Assembly: GCF_021018805.1 (NCBI RefSeq)
Contig: NC_086283.1
Location: forward strand, 58,171,775 to 58,235,774
DNA: 64,000 bases
Source of the DNA: Prinia subflava
Taxonomy: Eukaryota; Chordata; Aves; Passeriformes; Cisticolidae
Direction of reading: 5' to 3'
Shown piece after piece: positions 1 to 11,476 of the stretch. Made by a program: the position numbers and the translations under genes. Numbering within the stretch: position 1 is the stretch's first letter; every line of letters starts with the position of its first letter. The notes beneath the pieces were generated by a model. That model saw only the letters and a list, made by a program, of their open reading frames with translations, made no database searches and had not been told where the DNA came from.

Positions 1-1904
1 CCAAGCCCTCAGAGGAGAACAGCAAAAGAAGATTGTGTCTGTGGAACAGGATTCAACAAGGATTTTCCATGAATGAACAGCAAGGACTATCTGCCAAGTG
101 GCACTCAAAGGTTTTGCTTAGAGGGTCACTATATCACCAGAGATCAGAATAAGGCCGTTGCACTGGAAAAGGTCTAAAACTGTTTCCAGAGAAAGCTAAG
201 CACTTTTGCTACTGACTCCTCACACAATACTGCAAGAATAGCTAATCCTGCTTGAGCCTACTTCAAATTTTCCATTTCCTATCCATTAATAAATTTTCTC
301 CTGTATTGCAAGAATAATTTTCATGCATTGTGTCATGATTCTCGTATCGAGAGTTCTGCTATACCGTTATTGAATTAGCCCTAATGGAATTATTTTCTCC
401 CAGATTCATCTTCCTTATAAAGGTTCTGAAAAAGCTTAGGAAATTATTTGGAGGTAGTTTCCCACAAATATGAAAATCAGAAAGGTTTTCAGCACCTAAT
501 TTTTCTCAACAGAAGTTATATCTTCTTTTTTCAGGCTGCATATGCTTGCTTTGTAATGATGACAAATCTGTTAATAAATTATTCCATTTGAGAACATAAG
601 AAACAAGGGCAAAAATAAGAAGTCTGTCAAGAGTTTCTAAAGAGCGTGAAAATAACAAATACATTGTAAATTTTCTTTTAACTTTCCTGTCTGAAATGTT
701 CTTTTGAAGTATGAACACGTTTTAAGAACAATATGTGAGGAAATTTTGAATCTGAGGTTTCCAAAGAGGAAAAAGAAACCTATCAGGTCTTTCAAAGAGA
801 TTTTTGAATTGTCATTATATGTACTGAAATAGGTGTATCTGAACCTCACCCCTAAATTTCTGGAATAAAATCCCAAAGAAAAAAACTAATAAGCTTCAAA
901 TTATATTTCTTACATGAACGGAAGTCATAACATGAAACAAATCATTATCGTTTATCCTTGAGTCATGAAGTGGAAATAAAGGACAATTGAAAGATTTGAG
1001 CCCTCCTCTATCTCAGGACACATCACTGTGACTTCACTGAAGTGACAGCTGTAACTGTAGGTCAAATTAGACCCTAAATACAATAATTTTACAGTGACTT
1101 TAACAGCATAATTTCTATTGATATAGATCGTAGCTTTTTACTAATAATAACTGTATCTGGAGTAATTCTTCTATTTTTTTTAATGTATTCTTTATTGATC
1201 TTCCACAGTTCCACAATAGGTTAGACTAAATCTGATGAAAGTGGACATGATGGATTAATTTAATCTCTTTCACCTTCATGACTGCTTCTACCTCTGTATT
1301 CTTTGACACCTAAATAAAAGATTGTTTTATTCGTAAGTTTGTCTATTGAAAATCACAAAATTAAAAAACTTGTACTTAGGGCAGGGATTGCTCTCCAAAG
1401 TATTCAGAAAAAGTTTTTATTATTCATGCTTGGTTATCATTATTATTCAAAGCATTATTATTTTATCATTCACATATTAGAGTTACTGAATAGTTAAAAT
1501 ATCTGATGGATAATTTATGAGTGAAAGAGGAGGACCTCCCTGTTTATTAAGAAGGTCACACAAGCAGACAGAATCATATAAATCTTAAATGACAGTTCAG
1601 GATAAAGAAAAGTTTTATTTGTATTTGTTGTGTCATTTTAATGAACAAGGTCTACATTTAGATGATTCTTCGATGAAGGTATTATTTACAGATATTGTGA
1701 TTTTTAGTAAAAAATCTGCAACTGCTAAAATTCACAACTTCTAAATTATCCTGTGCTCATGCAAGCAGGCAAATGCTGTAGGTTTCACTGCTGCCTCCTT
1801 AGTCGAACTTTGTTGACACTGGAGTTCATGGGAGAAACAATTTAGTAAGGTGGAGGGCAGGGCTAGCCAACACATTAAGCCTTAGCTTTTACCTGTGGAT
1901 GCAC
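1..1904. other. AT-rich non-coding stretch
   Basis: I see no gene, RNA gene or recognisable transposon here. The sequence is AT-rich with many short A and T runs. The minus-strand frames at 506-876 are short and lack domain, splice or codon signals, so I read them as chance. Confidence 0.6.
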
Positions 1905-2138
1905 TGCTGTCAGAGCCTTAATGGCCCATTAACAGAAGATATTCCCTGGAGGGTGGACAGTGGTGGAAGAGATAAGAAACACTGCCCCACCTGGTTTTAA
2001 CAGCTGGCCCATTATCAGAAAGCATCCACCCTCCTTCGCCCTGGAATTACAAGAGATAAAGAAAAACATCTCTCCAACTGCTTTCAACAGATGAAATAGA
2101 ATACACTTTTTTTTTTTACAGTTACATAACCCAAGACA
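1905..2138 (-). mobile_element. LTR fragment, same family as the 3.9 and 14.6 kb LTRs
   Basis: On the minus strand this matches the first ~235 bases of the LTRs at 3882-4625 and 14594-15242. It shares the TGTCTTG start (here CAAGACA at 2132-2138), the A-run followed by GTGTATTCTATTTCATCTG, the block reading AAAACCAGGTGGGGCAGTG, and the CTCTTCCA...GGGATATCTTCTGTTAATG block. Similarity is lost below about 1905, so only the 5' (U3) part survives, without the polyadenylation region. With one edge missing, no target duplication can be scored. The LTR family is an endogenous retrovirus class; no internal retroviral gene lies nearby. Confidence 0.8.
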
Positions 2139-3004
2139 TGAGTGCTGCACACACCAGGCAGTGCCCTGTAACCCAGGGAAAACAGCATAAGGATCATCTC
2201 TCGAGCTATTTCTTCTCTCATACAGTGGGGTGGGAAGAGGGGTGTTAATGTGGCAACATCTAAGAGAGCACTGGGCGGGCCTAGTCACCTGGAAGGCGGT
2301 CTTTGCAAGGGCAACAGGAAATCTCCAGAACAATTTGAGACTCCATAGTAAAGTGGCATATACACTCAAGTGCTGGTTATATCATGTTGGAGCCCCACAC
2401 AAAATTCTGCACAAAGGCAATCCACAACAAAGGAAGTAGGAGCACCCTAGTGCTTCATTTCGCTAGGGCTGCCTTAGTATGGAGACCTACAACCACTCCT
2501 CACCTTGCTGGAACCACAGCACAACTCTGTAGGACTGTGAAGTGATACATCCTGAAGGTATAAATCTTTCCATTATTAGCTTTTTCAACAAAGCCTATTC
2601 TTTCATCTGGAAGAAGTTTCCCAGGGATGCATAAGGGCAGGTAGAAACAGATGGGTCCCAGTCTGGGTGGTTGGACTGGTATGATGCTCTAGGGTTTGTA
2701 TGTATCTAGTTTGCACACAAGAGCCATGATCTCTAGGACATACTTTATTTTGCCGTTTGGAATGCCTTGGAAACCACATGTGGATTGTAATAACTCCTTA
2801 AATTTTTATCAAGAAATGTGTTTTCAGTGCTTCAGTGTACTGTGAGTTCCCCTAATAGTCTGAAAGAACACTTATACTTACAATATGAAGTCCTAACTGG
2901 CATGAGGGATTTGTTTTGCTTTGTTTTGTATCCTCTGTTAGAGGGACTATTGTACAAGCTGTAAACTGAATTTAAGATATATTTGGAGAGGGAGAGGTGG
3001 ACTG
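2139..3004. other. Unassigned non-coding stretch
   Basis: I recognise no gene or repeat. A frame at 2230-2439 is short and overlaps the LTR fragment only in its neighbourhood; it has no protein-like features. Confidence 0.5.
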
Positions 3005-3881
3005 TTCTGCCCCCAAACTGCCTAAATCCAGCAGGTTTAATTGGATCAGATTGCTCAAGGCTATGCCCAATTAAATCTTGACCTCCTCAAAGGATGAAAA
3101 TCTGACAACATTCCTGGGCCCTCTGTGTCAGTATTTAGCTACTTTCATGGCAAAAAATCTTTCCTGTAACCTAATAAGAATTTCCCGTCTTCTTACTTGT
3201 GTCCATTGCTTCTCGTCCTTTTGCTGTACATGGTTGGGAAGATTCTGGTTTTATCCCCTATATATCTTCTGATGACACAGTTCTAGAGAACAGAAATGTG
3301 TCTCCTTTCCCGTCTCCATTGCAATATGAACTATTCTTGCTTCTAGAGCCTTTTCTTGTACTCCATGTACTCCAAATCATGACCATCATTGAGGCCTCCA
3401 GTGGATTCACTCCAGTCTGTCAATGTCCTTTTTGAAGTGACCAGAAATAGGCACAACACTAAATGCAATATTGCAAGTACTAAAGAACTCTACAGGACCT
3501 GACAGTTACACAAGTACCAAAGCGATCTGAATGCAGCTGGCCCTCTTTGCTGCAAGGTCACACTGCTGGTTCGTGTTTGACTTGCTGTTCACAAGGACAC
3601 TAGGATCTTTCTCTGCAGAATTGCTTCTCTGACAGTCAGGCCTGGCCTGTATTGTTTCATTGGGTTATTTCATCAAGAAGCAAGACTGAGTTTTCTCCTG
3701 CTGGATTTCAAAAGGTTCCTGTAGTTCATTTATCCAGGTTCCTCTGAAGAGTAGCCTTTCCCTCTAGTGAATTGTCCACTCAACCAGTTTGGTGTCATTC
3801 ATAAATCTGATAACAGAAGGCACTGTCTTAGCCTGGTCATGGATAAAGACATGAAATAGTCTTTGTGCCAGTTTTGATCCC
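3005..3881 (-). mobile_element. Old CR1 LINE, 3' portion (left of LTR insertion)
   Basis: Read on the minus strand this is the 3' part of a CR1 non-LTR retrotransposon. Bases 3040-3180 match the CR1 3' UTR pattern (TTAATTGGATCAGATTGCTC, then the clause normally ending in TTCCT...AGAATTTCCC). Bases 3760-3880 match the end of the reverse-transcriptase domain region, where CR1 copies read AACCAGTTTGGTGTCATTC on the complementary strand. All frames are broken. Divergence is high, so this is an old copy. It continues at 4626 after the LTR: the junction sequence across the insertion reads as an uninterrupted CR1 phrase (GATCCC then TGAGGGATG). Confidence 0.8.
3877..3881. repeat. 5-bp target site duplication, left copy
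   Basis: ATCCC immediately before the LTR start is repeated immediately after the LTR end at 4626-4630. A 5-bp duplication is the length usually made by class III (ERVL-type) integrases; class I usually makes 4 and class II 6. Confidence 0.85.
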
Positions 3882-4625
3882 TGTCTTGCATTACGTAACC
3901 AAAAAAAAAAGTGTATTCTATTTCATCTGTAGAAAGCAGTTGGGGGTTGGTTTCTTTTTTCTTTATCTCTTGTGACTCCAGGGCAGAGGAGGGTGGCGGA
4001 TGCCTTCTGATAATAGCCCAGCTGTTAAAACCAGGTGGGGCAGTGTTTTTTATCTCTTTCATAAACTGTCCTCCCTCCAGGGGACATCTTCTGTTAATGG
4101 GCCGTTAAGGCTCACAGGTGGCATGACACATTACACCATCCCACTGTGAGATGCACCACTCAGTGTGGGGAGGAGCCAACCCAGGTAAAAATGGGGACCC
4201 GGAGACCTCAGGTCACCTGTTTTTCCACTGGATTCCCAGAGGAACACTGGACTCATCTCACCACCACTGAATACTGTCTTCAGGATCATCTCTACTCCAA
4301 CAGAACCACATCTGTCACTCCAGGAAGACTTATTTGGACTGCTTCCAACACCCTGCCCAACAGGGTGTCAGGTCGTATTCCTGACTCTGTCAGGGTTTTC
4401 AAGGACTTTTGTTTGCTTGCTTTTTTAATTTTTAATTTTTTTTTATTACTGCATTTGCATTTTTTATATTTCTAGTAAAGAACTGTTACTCCTATTCCCA
4501 TATTTTTGCCTGAAAGCTCCCAATTGCAAAATTGTAATAATTTGGAGGGAGGGGGTTTTACAATCTCCATTCCAAGGGAAACTCCAGTTTTCCCTGACAG
4601 ATACCTGTCTTTCCAAACCAAGACA
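3882..4625 (+). mobile_element. Solo LTR of an endogenous retrovirus (ERVL-like)
   Basis: The element begins TGTCTTGC and ends CCAAACCAAGACA, so it has TG...CA ends, and it is flanked by a perfect ATCCC duplication. It is 744 bp, somewhat longer than the 649-bp relative at 14594 because of extra low-complexity T/A runs near 4420-4450. Promoter-like GTAAAAA at 4185-4191 follows a GGAGGAGCCAA block conserved in both copies. A polyadenylation-type AGTAAA lies at 4474-4479. There is no internal retroviral sequence, so this is a solo LTR left by recombination between two LTRs. Reading frames crossing it (for example 3911-4475) are not genes. Confidence 0.88.
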
Positions 4626-4905
4626 ATCCCTGAGGGATGTTGCTGACTACTAGTTACCAGCAGTTCCTACCCACTGCATGGTCCATTTATCCAGTCCATG
4701 TCTCACCCGTTTGCTGGTCAGAGCTCTTCGAGAGACTGTGTCAGAGGCAGTAGAAAGTCAAAGTACACGACATTGTCTTCCTTACACATAACGCTGGTGT
4801 CCTCATAGTGGAAAATGATGAGGAGGATCAAACTTGAGTAAAGTTCCTCCAAAGGTTTAATGTCATGAAGAAGATGAAAGGTTTGTTTAAACAAACCTTG
4901 TAGTT
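4626..4905 (-). mobile_element. Old CR1 LINE, 5' continuation right of the LTR
   Basis: This resumes the CR1 interrupted at 3881. TGAGGGATGTTGCTGACTAC corresponds to the CR1 phrase that follows the GATCCC of the left part. Similarity fades by about 4900, giving the usual CR1 5' truncation. The first five bases also form the right copy of the LTR target duplication. Confidence 0.7.
4878..4899. repeat. 22-bp perfect palindrome
   Basis: AAGGTTTGTTT is followed directly by its exact reverse complement AAACAAACCTT, with no spacer. It sits at the decayed edge of the CR1 copy. I see no function; it may be a local inversion-type mutation. Confidence 0.9.
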
Positions 4906-7900
4906 GAAAAAAAATCACAATTTGAGGTCATAGTGGCTTGATAGAAGCATGTGAAATGATTCCTCAGAGGGCACGGGTGCTTTGGGGAGCAGGGATCATA
5001 AGTGGCTCAAAAGATCTATTGGAAGAGCATGAGAATCACCTGGGACAAAAAAATAGGACAATTAAAATGAAATAATTTGGTTGGTCAGGTAAATAGTAGC
5101 TCACTATGTGGGACCCCCTTAACTGCATTGTCCACTGCAAAGTGTAGCGTTTGCTGGAGTGATAAGCAGATAAAATAAAAGATCTCACTATATTAAGAAG
5201 TCTTATGGTATTAACAAAAAATGAGCAGTTTAGAGGAGAAGTTTAAGAAATAATTATATATGTTCCTTGAAGTTGATCAAGAGTGCGTAGACAGGAAGAT
5301 GAAGTTCACATGAAAGGGTTCACTGAGAAAAGACATCTGTAAACAGATCCGTGTTTGGAGTTCTTGTGAGCTACTCAAGTCTTGGAAGAACAGTCTATGA
5401 CAAATAGAGAAGAGTAGATAGAGAATAAGGAATAGAGAATAAGAAGAGAACAGTTCTCTGGAATAGTGAAGGCAGCAGTCAGATTTTACCTGCACATCAG
5501 AACTCAGCTCTCCCTTGGATGTCTTACAGAGGGTTCTGACTAACCTTTCTCTACCTTTGCAGTCATTGCATTACCTAAATCCAGGAGGAACTGTAAAATA
5601 TGGCAGTGTAGGGATATTTTGCAATCCTACATTCTCAGTGCTCACAGAAAGTATTAAAGATTATATTGCTGTTGGTGTCAGTGTGAAGATGATATAAAAT
5701 TCCTTTTTCTGAGAAAAGAAAGAATAAATAGGATCCTGCTGTTCTTGTAAGTACTTGTTCAAATCTTAAAAAGAAATTTCTAAAGCATGTAAGTACACAT
5801 CTGAAAACAAATGAAGTTCAGATGCCAGTTAGGTGTCTTGATTAATACCATTAATGAAGAACTCAGTAATAAAAGTTTTCAAATTTTAAAAACTTCTGTT
5901 TTGCACACCTTACTGGCCAAAAGACCATGTTTCACAGGACATCTGTCTGAAATGGGCTCTGTCTACAACACCAGAAATGAACTTCAGGAGACGGTCATTA
6001 CTGTTATCTGAACTGTCAAAGAGGGAATTTTTAAGTGGCTTAATAAAATATACAAGGTTGTTAAACACAACCAAACTAAAGCATTCCATTTGAGAAGAGT
6101 GCACATATTTTCAGAAATGATTGGACAATGCTCAAGATGTGATCTTAATGGACAGTGTTGCACTTTTTCTGTGATAGCATGATGCCTTGGCAGATGAGGT
6201 ATGATGAGCTTGTTAAACAGGAGCTTTGAAATACTTTTCTGTGTTGCTTAATATTGATCAGTCCAAAGATGCTACAAGTCAGTGTGCATGAATAAGAGCT
6301 CATTCTCCTCTCCTTTTCTCCTTGTGATGCCATGTAAATCTAGGCAAAAGGATGTAAAAGAGATTTTTAGATTTACCTTGCCTATTTGTAGTGAACATGT
6401 CATAAGTAATCACCTGCATAGTATAGAAAAAAAAAAATTGGTCTTTCATGATGGAGCTCCAATTAGACTTCTGTATAATTGTTTGGTGCTGTTTATGATA
6501 TATTATTTAGGCTGAGACAGGGCAGGTTTTTCACCTTTATAGCAATGAAGATTTGTACATGATGTTTTACATGAGTGTTTTATTGTTCTTCTGTCATCTC
6601 TTTACAATATTATTTTGTGGTCTCCTAGAGAAGACAAATATTCTAGCTCTTGTTTTCATCTATAGACTAAAAGAAATAATTGGAATTATTCAGAAATAAA
6701 TAAATAATTGATGCCTGATGTATTGTCCCACTTTTATTTGTCTTGAGGATATGTTTATGTTTTTCATGCCTGTAGATGAATTAATGGATTTTTCTCTGAT
6801 TTTTGTTTCTGTTTTCTATGAGAAAAAAATTATACGGATGAGAATGACAAACTGTTACAAAGTATAGTTGCTGCAGTCAAGAGTTTGTTTTCTCTGGGCT
6901 GAAATTAAATGTCTTCCTTATACCATGTAGAGTAGGGAGTGATCATAAGCAAAATTTTTACTCCTGGGTATGTATAGAGGCTGAATTATATGTCTCTGGA
7001 GCTGCATTCTAATAGGTTGTCTCTTCTTTTCCTTCAATGGGTTTTTGTTTTAATATGTTTCTGATGAAAAAAGAACATAGAATACTCCTCTGCAGACATA
7101 TTTTCTTGAAGTTCTACGTCTTTTACCAGATTTGAAAGCTCATGTACTTATGCAGATTGATACTGTTATAAAAGAACTGTTTTTCCATACCAAATGTTGC
7201 TAGTATAAATACAATCTACTAACAGACATTTACAATTTATATTTATCAAAAATGGGCTTGATATACAATATAGCTCAGAACAGACTGGATAAGAATTTTT
7301 TGAGTGATATTTTCAGAGTTCATTTCTGTAATACACTTAGCACATCCCATATTTATATTTATCAAATGGTTTAAGAGCTCATCACACTTCCACTGCATTT
7401 GGTGGAAAGGTTCCCATTCAGTCGGGGGGATTTGGCCTACAGGAGCAGAAGTTATGAATGTTCCTGATATTAACATCTGCATATTATATGCATAGAACTA
7501 CAATTCCCCCTGTGTATATTAAAAATATCTGAATTTTTTTTTTTTTTTTTACAATTAGTGTTAGAAAAAGACAATGATTTTTCCATTCCTTGAGGGTGAA
7601 GTAATCTAACAAATGGCATTTGAGAGCTGAAGTAATGGAGAGAGGCTGAATGTAGCAGCTTTTTATGAAATATTCAGCTACTTTGGGCACAGTAGTAGGA
7701 GGTGGCACAAAAGTCAGTTTTAATTTTTACTTCCAGAAAGCCACTGGAATTTTGAACCCAAACAAAAGTAATGAAAAAGAAAAAAAAAATTGCTGTGTGT
7801 ACGGATTGGTACACAGTGTGAAAATTCACTTCAAAAAACCTTTCTGAACCATGCCCATAAAATATCCCCTTATTATCCTTAGTAAGTTACTTTCAGAAAA

Positions 7901-9014
7901 GTTAAGCTTCTAGAAACATACTGCAGGATATTCATGTGTTTTTGGAAGCACCTGTAGCTCTGCCTGTTTGCAGATCTAAAAAGTAGTCCTTAAAAGTTTG
8001 GGTTAGGACAATACCCCACCGCTCCTTAAAATATTTTTCTGTTTGTCTTCCATTTTTCCTCAGGAAATTCTAGTAGGAATTGTATCTCCAGTCTGTGCAA
8101 GTTGAACAAGAATACTTTTAACTAAATTACTTAATATTCAGTGCATCAACATGAATCTTCACAACTCAGAATGTTAATAGTGTCTCCATGAATGTGTCTT
8201 GTCATTTCAGCATCCATCTACATTTCTGAAATTACTGGATTTGGGCCCTACATTTAACATAATTCTGTTATATACTAGAAATTTTGGGTTAATTCAAAAT
8301 CCCCTTTGTTAGTTACTTGGTCATCTTACCAGGACTAGAAATTTTTGTACTTGCTAATTTATAGGCACTTCTTTTGGACACACTAGCTCATATTTTGCTA
8401 TTTTATACCCAAATTGACATATGGTTCAAGATTTTTAAAATGATCTTTTCATGGCTAAACAGGATTTATGACTGACTTCTCTGTGTTACTGATCCTAAAG
8501 CTATAAACTTGCATTTTAGGGAGCTGCCTCCTGTTGTGAATCCAGACTTCAAAGCAGAAGTTCTTCCTTTTTATTTTTTTCTGCTTTTTCAGCTGCTTTT
8601 TTTTTTTTTTTTTTTTTTTTACGTAGATGCTAATGGAACTTTCTGCTTCTTAAGAGCAGTTTCTGTGACTTAAATAACTATTATTTTTTAAGTACAGGAT
8701 TCCTTAGGATGGACTATCTTGGAAGAAGTTTATCCTAAAAAAGAATTTTCTCAGTCTGTATTAGGAGTTACTGGTGTGATACAAAAATTGGCACCTGGAA
8801 GACTCTTCCTCTTTCTATAAGTTTTTATATGCTTTTCCAGTAAAATACTAACAAACACTTTTATCTTTCTATTTTGAAGCCAACTTTACCTTTACTTCAT
8901 CATGACAGTTTGTTTGGGAACAAGAGATGCTTTCTGATGAAGAACAATCTCTTCATTTCTCTATTGCTTGTTTTTCCAGCAGTCAATCTCAAAAGTTGAC
9001 AGACTATTGCAAGG
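4906..9014. other. Non-coding stretch, no recognised element
   Basis: AT-rich unique sequence. Notable only for homopolymers: a T run near 7537-7552 and a 24-base T run at 8597-8620. Frames at 5515-5697 and 5811-6011 lie near acceptor-like sequence (a pyrimidine tract then CAG at about 5562) but encode nothing I recognise. Confidence 0.5.
8597..8620. repeat. Poly-T homopolymer (24 T)
   Basis: An unbroken run of 24 T. No SINE or processed-pseudogene sequence is visible next to it, so I treat it as a simple repeat. Confidence 0.9.
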
Positions 9015-9262
9015 TCATATAATCATAGAGTAATTTAGTTTGGAAAAGACCTTCAAGATCATCAAGTCCAACTGTTAATCTAACATGGCCAAGTCCACCC
9101 CTAAAACCTTGTCCTTAAGCGTCTAGACGGCTTTAAAATACCTCCAGGGATGGTGACTCAACCACTTCCCTGGGCAGTCTGTTCCAATGCTTGACAACCC
9201 TTTCCATGAAGAAGTTTGATTAGTCACTTCTTATCTCTTTGATTAGTCACTGTCAGTCTAGG
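9015..9262 (-). mobile_element. CR1 LINE 3' end
   Basis: The plus strand starts with AATCATAGAGTAATTTAG and continues through TTGGAAAAGACCTTCAAG and CACTTCCCTGGGCAGTCTG. This is the reverse complement of the CR1 3' UTR with its terminal tail, so the element is on the minus strand with its 3' end at about 9015. Only about 250 bases remain, which is a typical severe 5' truncation. Near the inner end GATTAGTCACT is duplicated, about 30 bases apart. It is better preserved than the 3 kb copy and so younger. Confidence 0.88.
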
Positions 9263-10616
9263 TCTAAAGCATCTTAACTAAACTTTAGGCTGTGTGTCCA
9301 CTGTGTGCCATTCAACTGCAGTAAAAGCACAGCCACCCAAAAGAGAAGCTGTTTTAAACCCAGGGAAGGAGCTTCAGCTGAATTTAACCTTTGGAGAGAA
9401 GGGCCTGCCCCACCACAGGGAAGGACACAGGCTCAGAGGGCACTTTGGCCAAGCTCTCCTCATGACTACATGCTCTTTCTGGATGTGCAGGTGGGGTAGG
9501 TCTTTCAGTCAGATCATCTGAAAACTCTGATGAGCCAAGATAATTGGTTCATGACAGTTTGCATACCTGCGGAGTGGCAAGGGACTTTTCACAACTCAAC
9601 CCAGGTCAGAACAGCAATGTGACAGGACATAATAAAACTTTATTAGGTTCAGAAGGAATAAAATTTCCATTGAAATATCCTGAAACTCAAAATCTCATCC
9701 TGCATTTTGTTAGCCTTTCCATAATGCTGGACTTTTTAATGAGGAGCCTTCTTGTGTGCCGGTGCTTAGTTCCTTTAAAATGTTCTTTCTCCATGGTACC
9801 TGAAGGTTACAAGAAACCACCTCCCTGAGGGAGACAGTGTCAGTAAACCAGCTTTCTGTCTGTATTTATTGCCCACTGTGTATCCTTAAATCTGTAGCCA
9901 AAGAGCTCCACAGCCAGCTCCCCAAAAGTCATGAGACTGGTCTGCAAAAGCCAAATCCAACTCCCTTTCCACGACTCACTGCACAGCACCTACCTCTTGG
10001 GCTTTTTCTTACATTTCAAGGACTCCTCAGCCACTGCAACCTGCAGTGCCACATCAGCTTAGCCCACCTGCCTGTGAGGTTCTAGATGCTCGTCCCAGCG
10101 GCGTGTCATCCCCACAGGTAGTCATTGCCAGCCAAAATGAAGCAGTGTTGCTTGGGCTAACATGGCCCATAAGGAAAGAATTCCAGATCTCCATGTCTCC
10201 AAAGTCTTCTGAACTCTAATCAAGAAGGTGGCAGGTTTTCATCTCATCCCCAGGACCACAGGGGAAGAAGACATGTAAGTACACTGTAGAAGGGAGCACC
10301 ATCAGGTGTAGATAGAATGGCACGAGGAATGTGCTGAAATTTTAGAGGGAAAATTTGTAGCCAGGGTAGAAGGTGAAGCTGTTTGCAGTCAGTATATAAA
10401 TACAACTGTCCCAGGTACTTCCACAAGCAATAAAAAGCCATTGACTTGTATCTACCTACAGGTAGAAAATCTAAAGGAAAACCACAAAACAAATAAAACT
10501 ACAAAACAAACAACCAAACCAACCAAACAAAAAAATCTTTCCTTGAAGTTTGTTACAACTGACTCCCATGTTCAGGTATTTTAAGGGAAAAGGACTTGTA
10601 AGTACTGCGTGATAGA
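9263..10616. other. Non-coding stretch
   Basis: No gene or transposon recognised. An AC-rich low-complexity patch of AAACAAA/AACCAAA units lies at about 10485-10530. The short frames here have no supporting features. Confidence 0.45.
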
Positions 10617-11105
10617 AAGCTGGACATGACCCAGCCGTGGGCACTCCCAGCCCAGAAAGCCAAACGTGTCCTGGCTGCATCCAAAGCAGCGTGGGCAGCA
10701 GGGGAGGGAGGGGATTCTGCCCCTCTGCTCTGCTCTACTCTGGTGAGACCCCACCTGGAACCTGCATTCAGCCCTGGGCTCCCAGCACAGGAACTGCATG
10801 GAGCTGCTGGAGTGAGTCCAGAGGAGGGACAGCTGATGATCAGAGGGATGGAGCACCTCCTCTGAGGAAAGACTGGGAGAATTAGGGCTGTTCAGGAAAA
10901 GTGAAGTCTCTGGCGTAACCTTATTATGGCATTCAGTTCTTAAATGAGCTTATAAGAATGAGGGGGGCAGACTTTTTAGTTGAGGTTGTACTGATAGGAC
11001 ATGGGTTAATGGTTTTAAACTCAAGAAGGATAGATTCAGACTAGAAATAAGGAAGAAATTTTTTATGCTGGGGGGGTTAAAACACTGGCACAAGTTGCCC
11101 ATTCT
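10617..11105 (+). mobile_element. CR1 LINE fragment, ORF2 C-terminus and 3' UTR
   Basis: The start (AGCTGGACATGACCCAGCCG) matches the CR1 phrase encoding the segment just before the C-terminal part of ORF2. The frame from 10626 reads CR1-like residues ALPAQKAK and LVRPHLEP, matching the conserved LVRPHLEY-type motif of the family, with frameshifts. Next comes decayed 3' UTR including AGGAAGAAATTTTTTATGC. The terminal tail is missing, so the copy is truncated at both ends. Confidence 0.85.
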
Positions 11106-11371
11106 GTGGTCAGTGGTACAAAGTTCAGCCCATCACCACAGCAACATCCCAGGATGGGTACTGGGGTTAATGTTTTTCTGAATCCCTGTGAGTGCCTTGG
11201 CTGAGGACAGAGGGCATCATCAGCAATCTGCAAACTATCTAGAGGGAGGCTAATTGTATGCAGTCATGAGAAACCTCATGAGCTCTGCTTAGAAGAGGAG
11301 ATGTGGGCTAGAGGATCTGCAGAGGGACTTCCCAGCAGCAGACACACAGTGGCTCTGATTTTCTTTATGAG

Positions 11372-11476
11372 CTTGTGGGGGGTTTTGTTTGTTTCTTTGT
11401 TTGTTTTGGTTTGGTTTTATTTGGTTTGGTTTTGAGTTTAATTTTGTTTGTTTCTTTGTTTTGGTTTTGTTTAAAA
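11372..11476. repeat. T/G-rich low-complexity tract
   Basis: Irregular GTTT, GGTTT and CTTTGTTT units. On the complementary strand it gives the Lys/Asn/Gln-rich frame at 11289-11486, which is an artefact of composition rather than a gene. Confidence 0.8.

Noticed and set aside
2380..2420. GGAGCCCCACAC resembling a retroviral primer-binding site complement near the minus-strand LTR fragment
   Set aside because: It lies upstream of that LTR in its own orientation, where a primer-binding site would not be, and the match stops after about 10 bases.
5515..5697. Acceptor-like pyrimidine tract and CAG followed by a 60-codon frame
   Set aside because: No matching donor at a sensible distance and no recognisable peptide.
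8597..8620. Poly-T run as the tail of a minus-strand SINE or processed pseudogene
   Set aside because: No SINE promoter boxes, gene-like sequence or flanking duplication could be found beside it.
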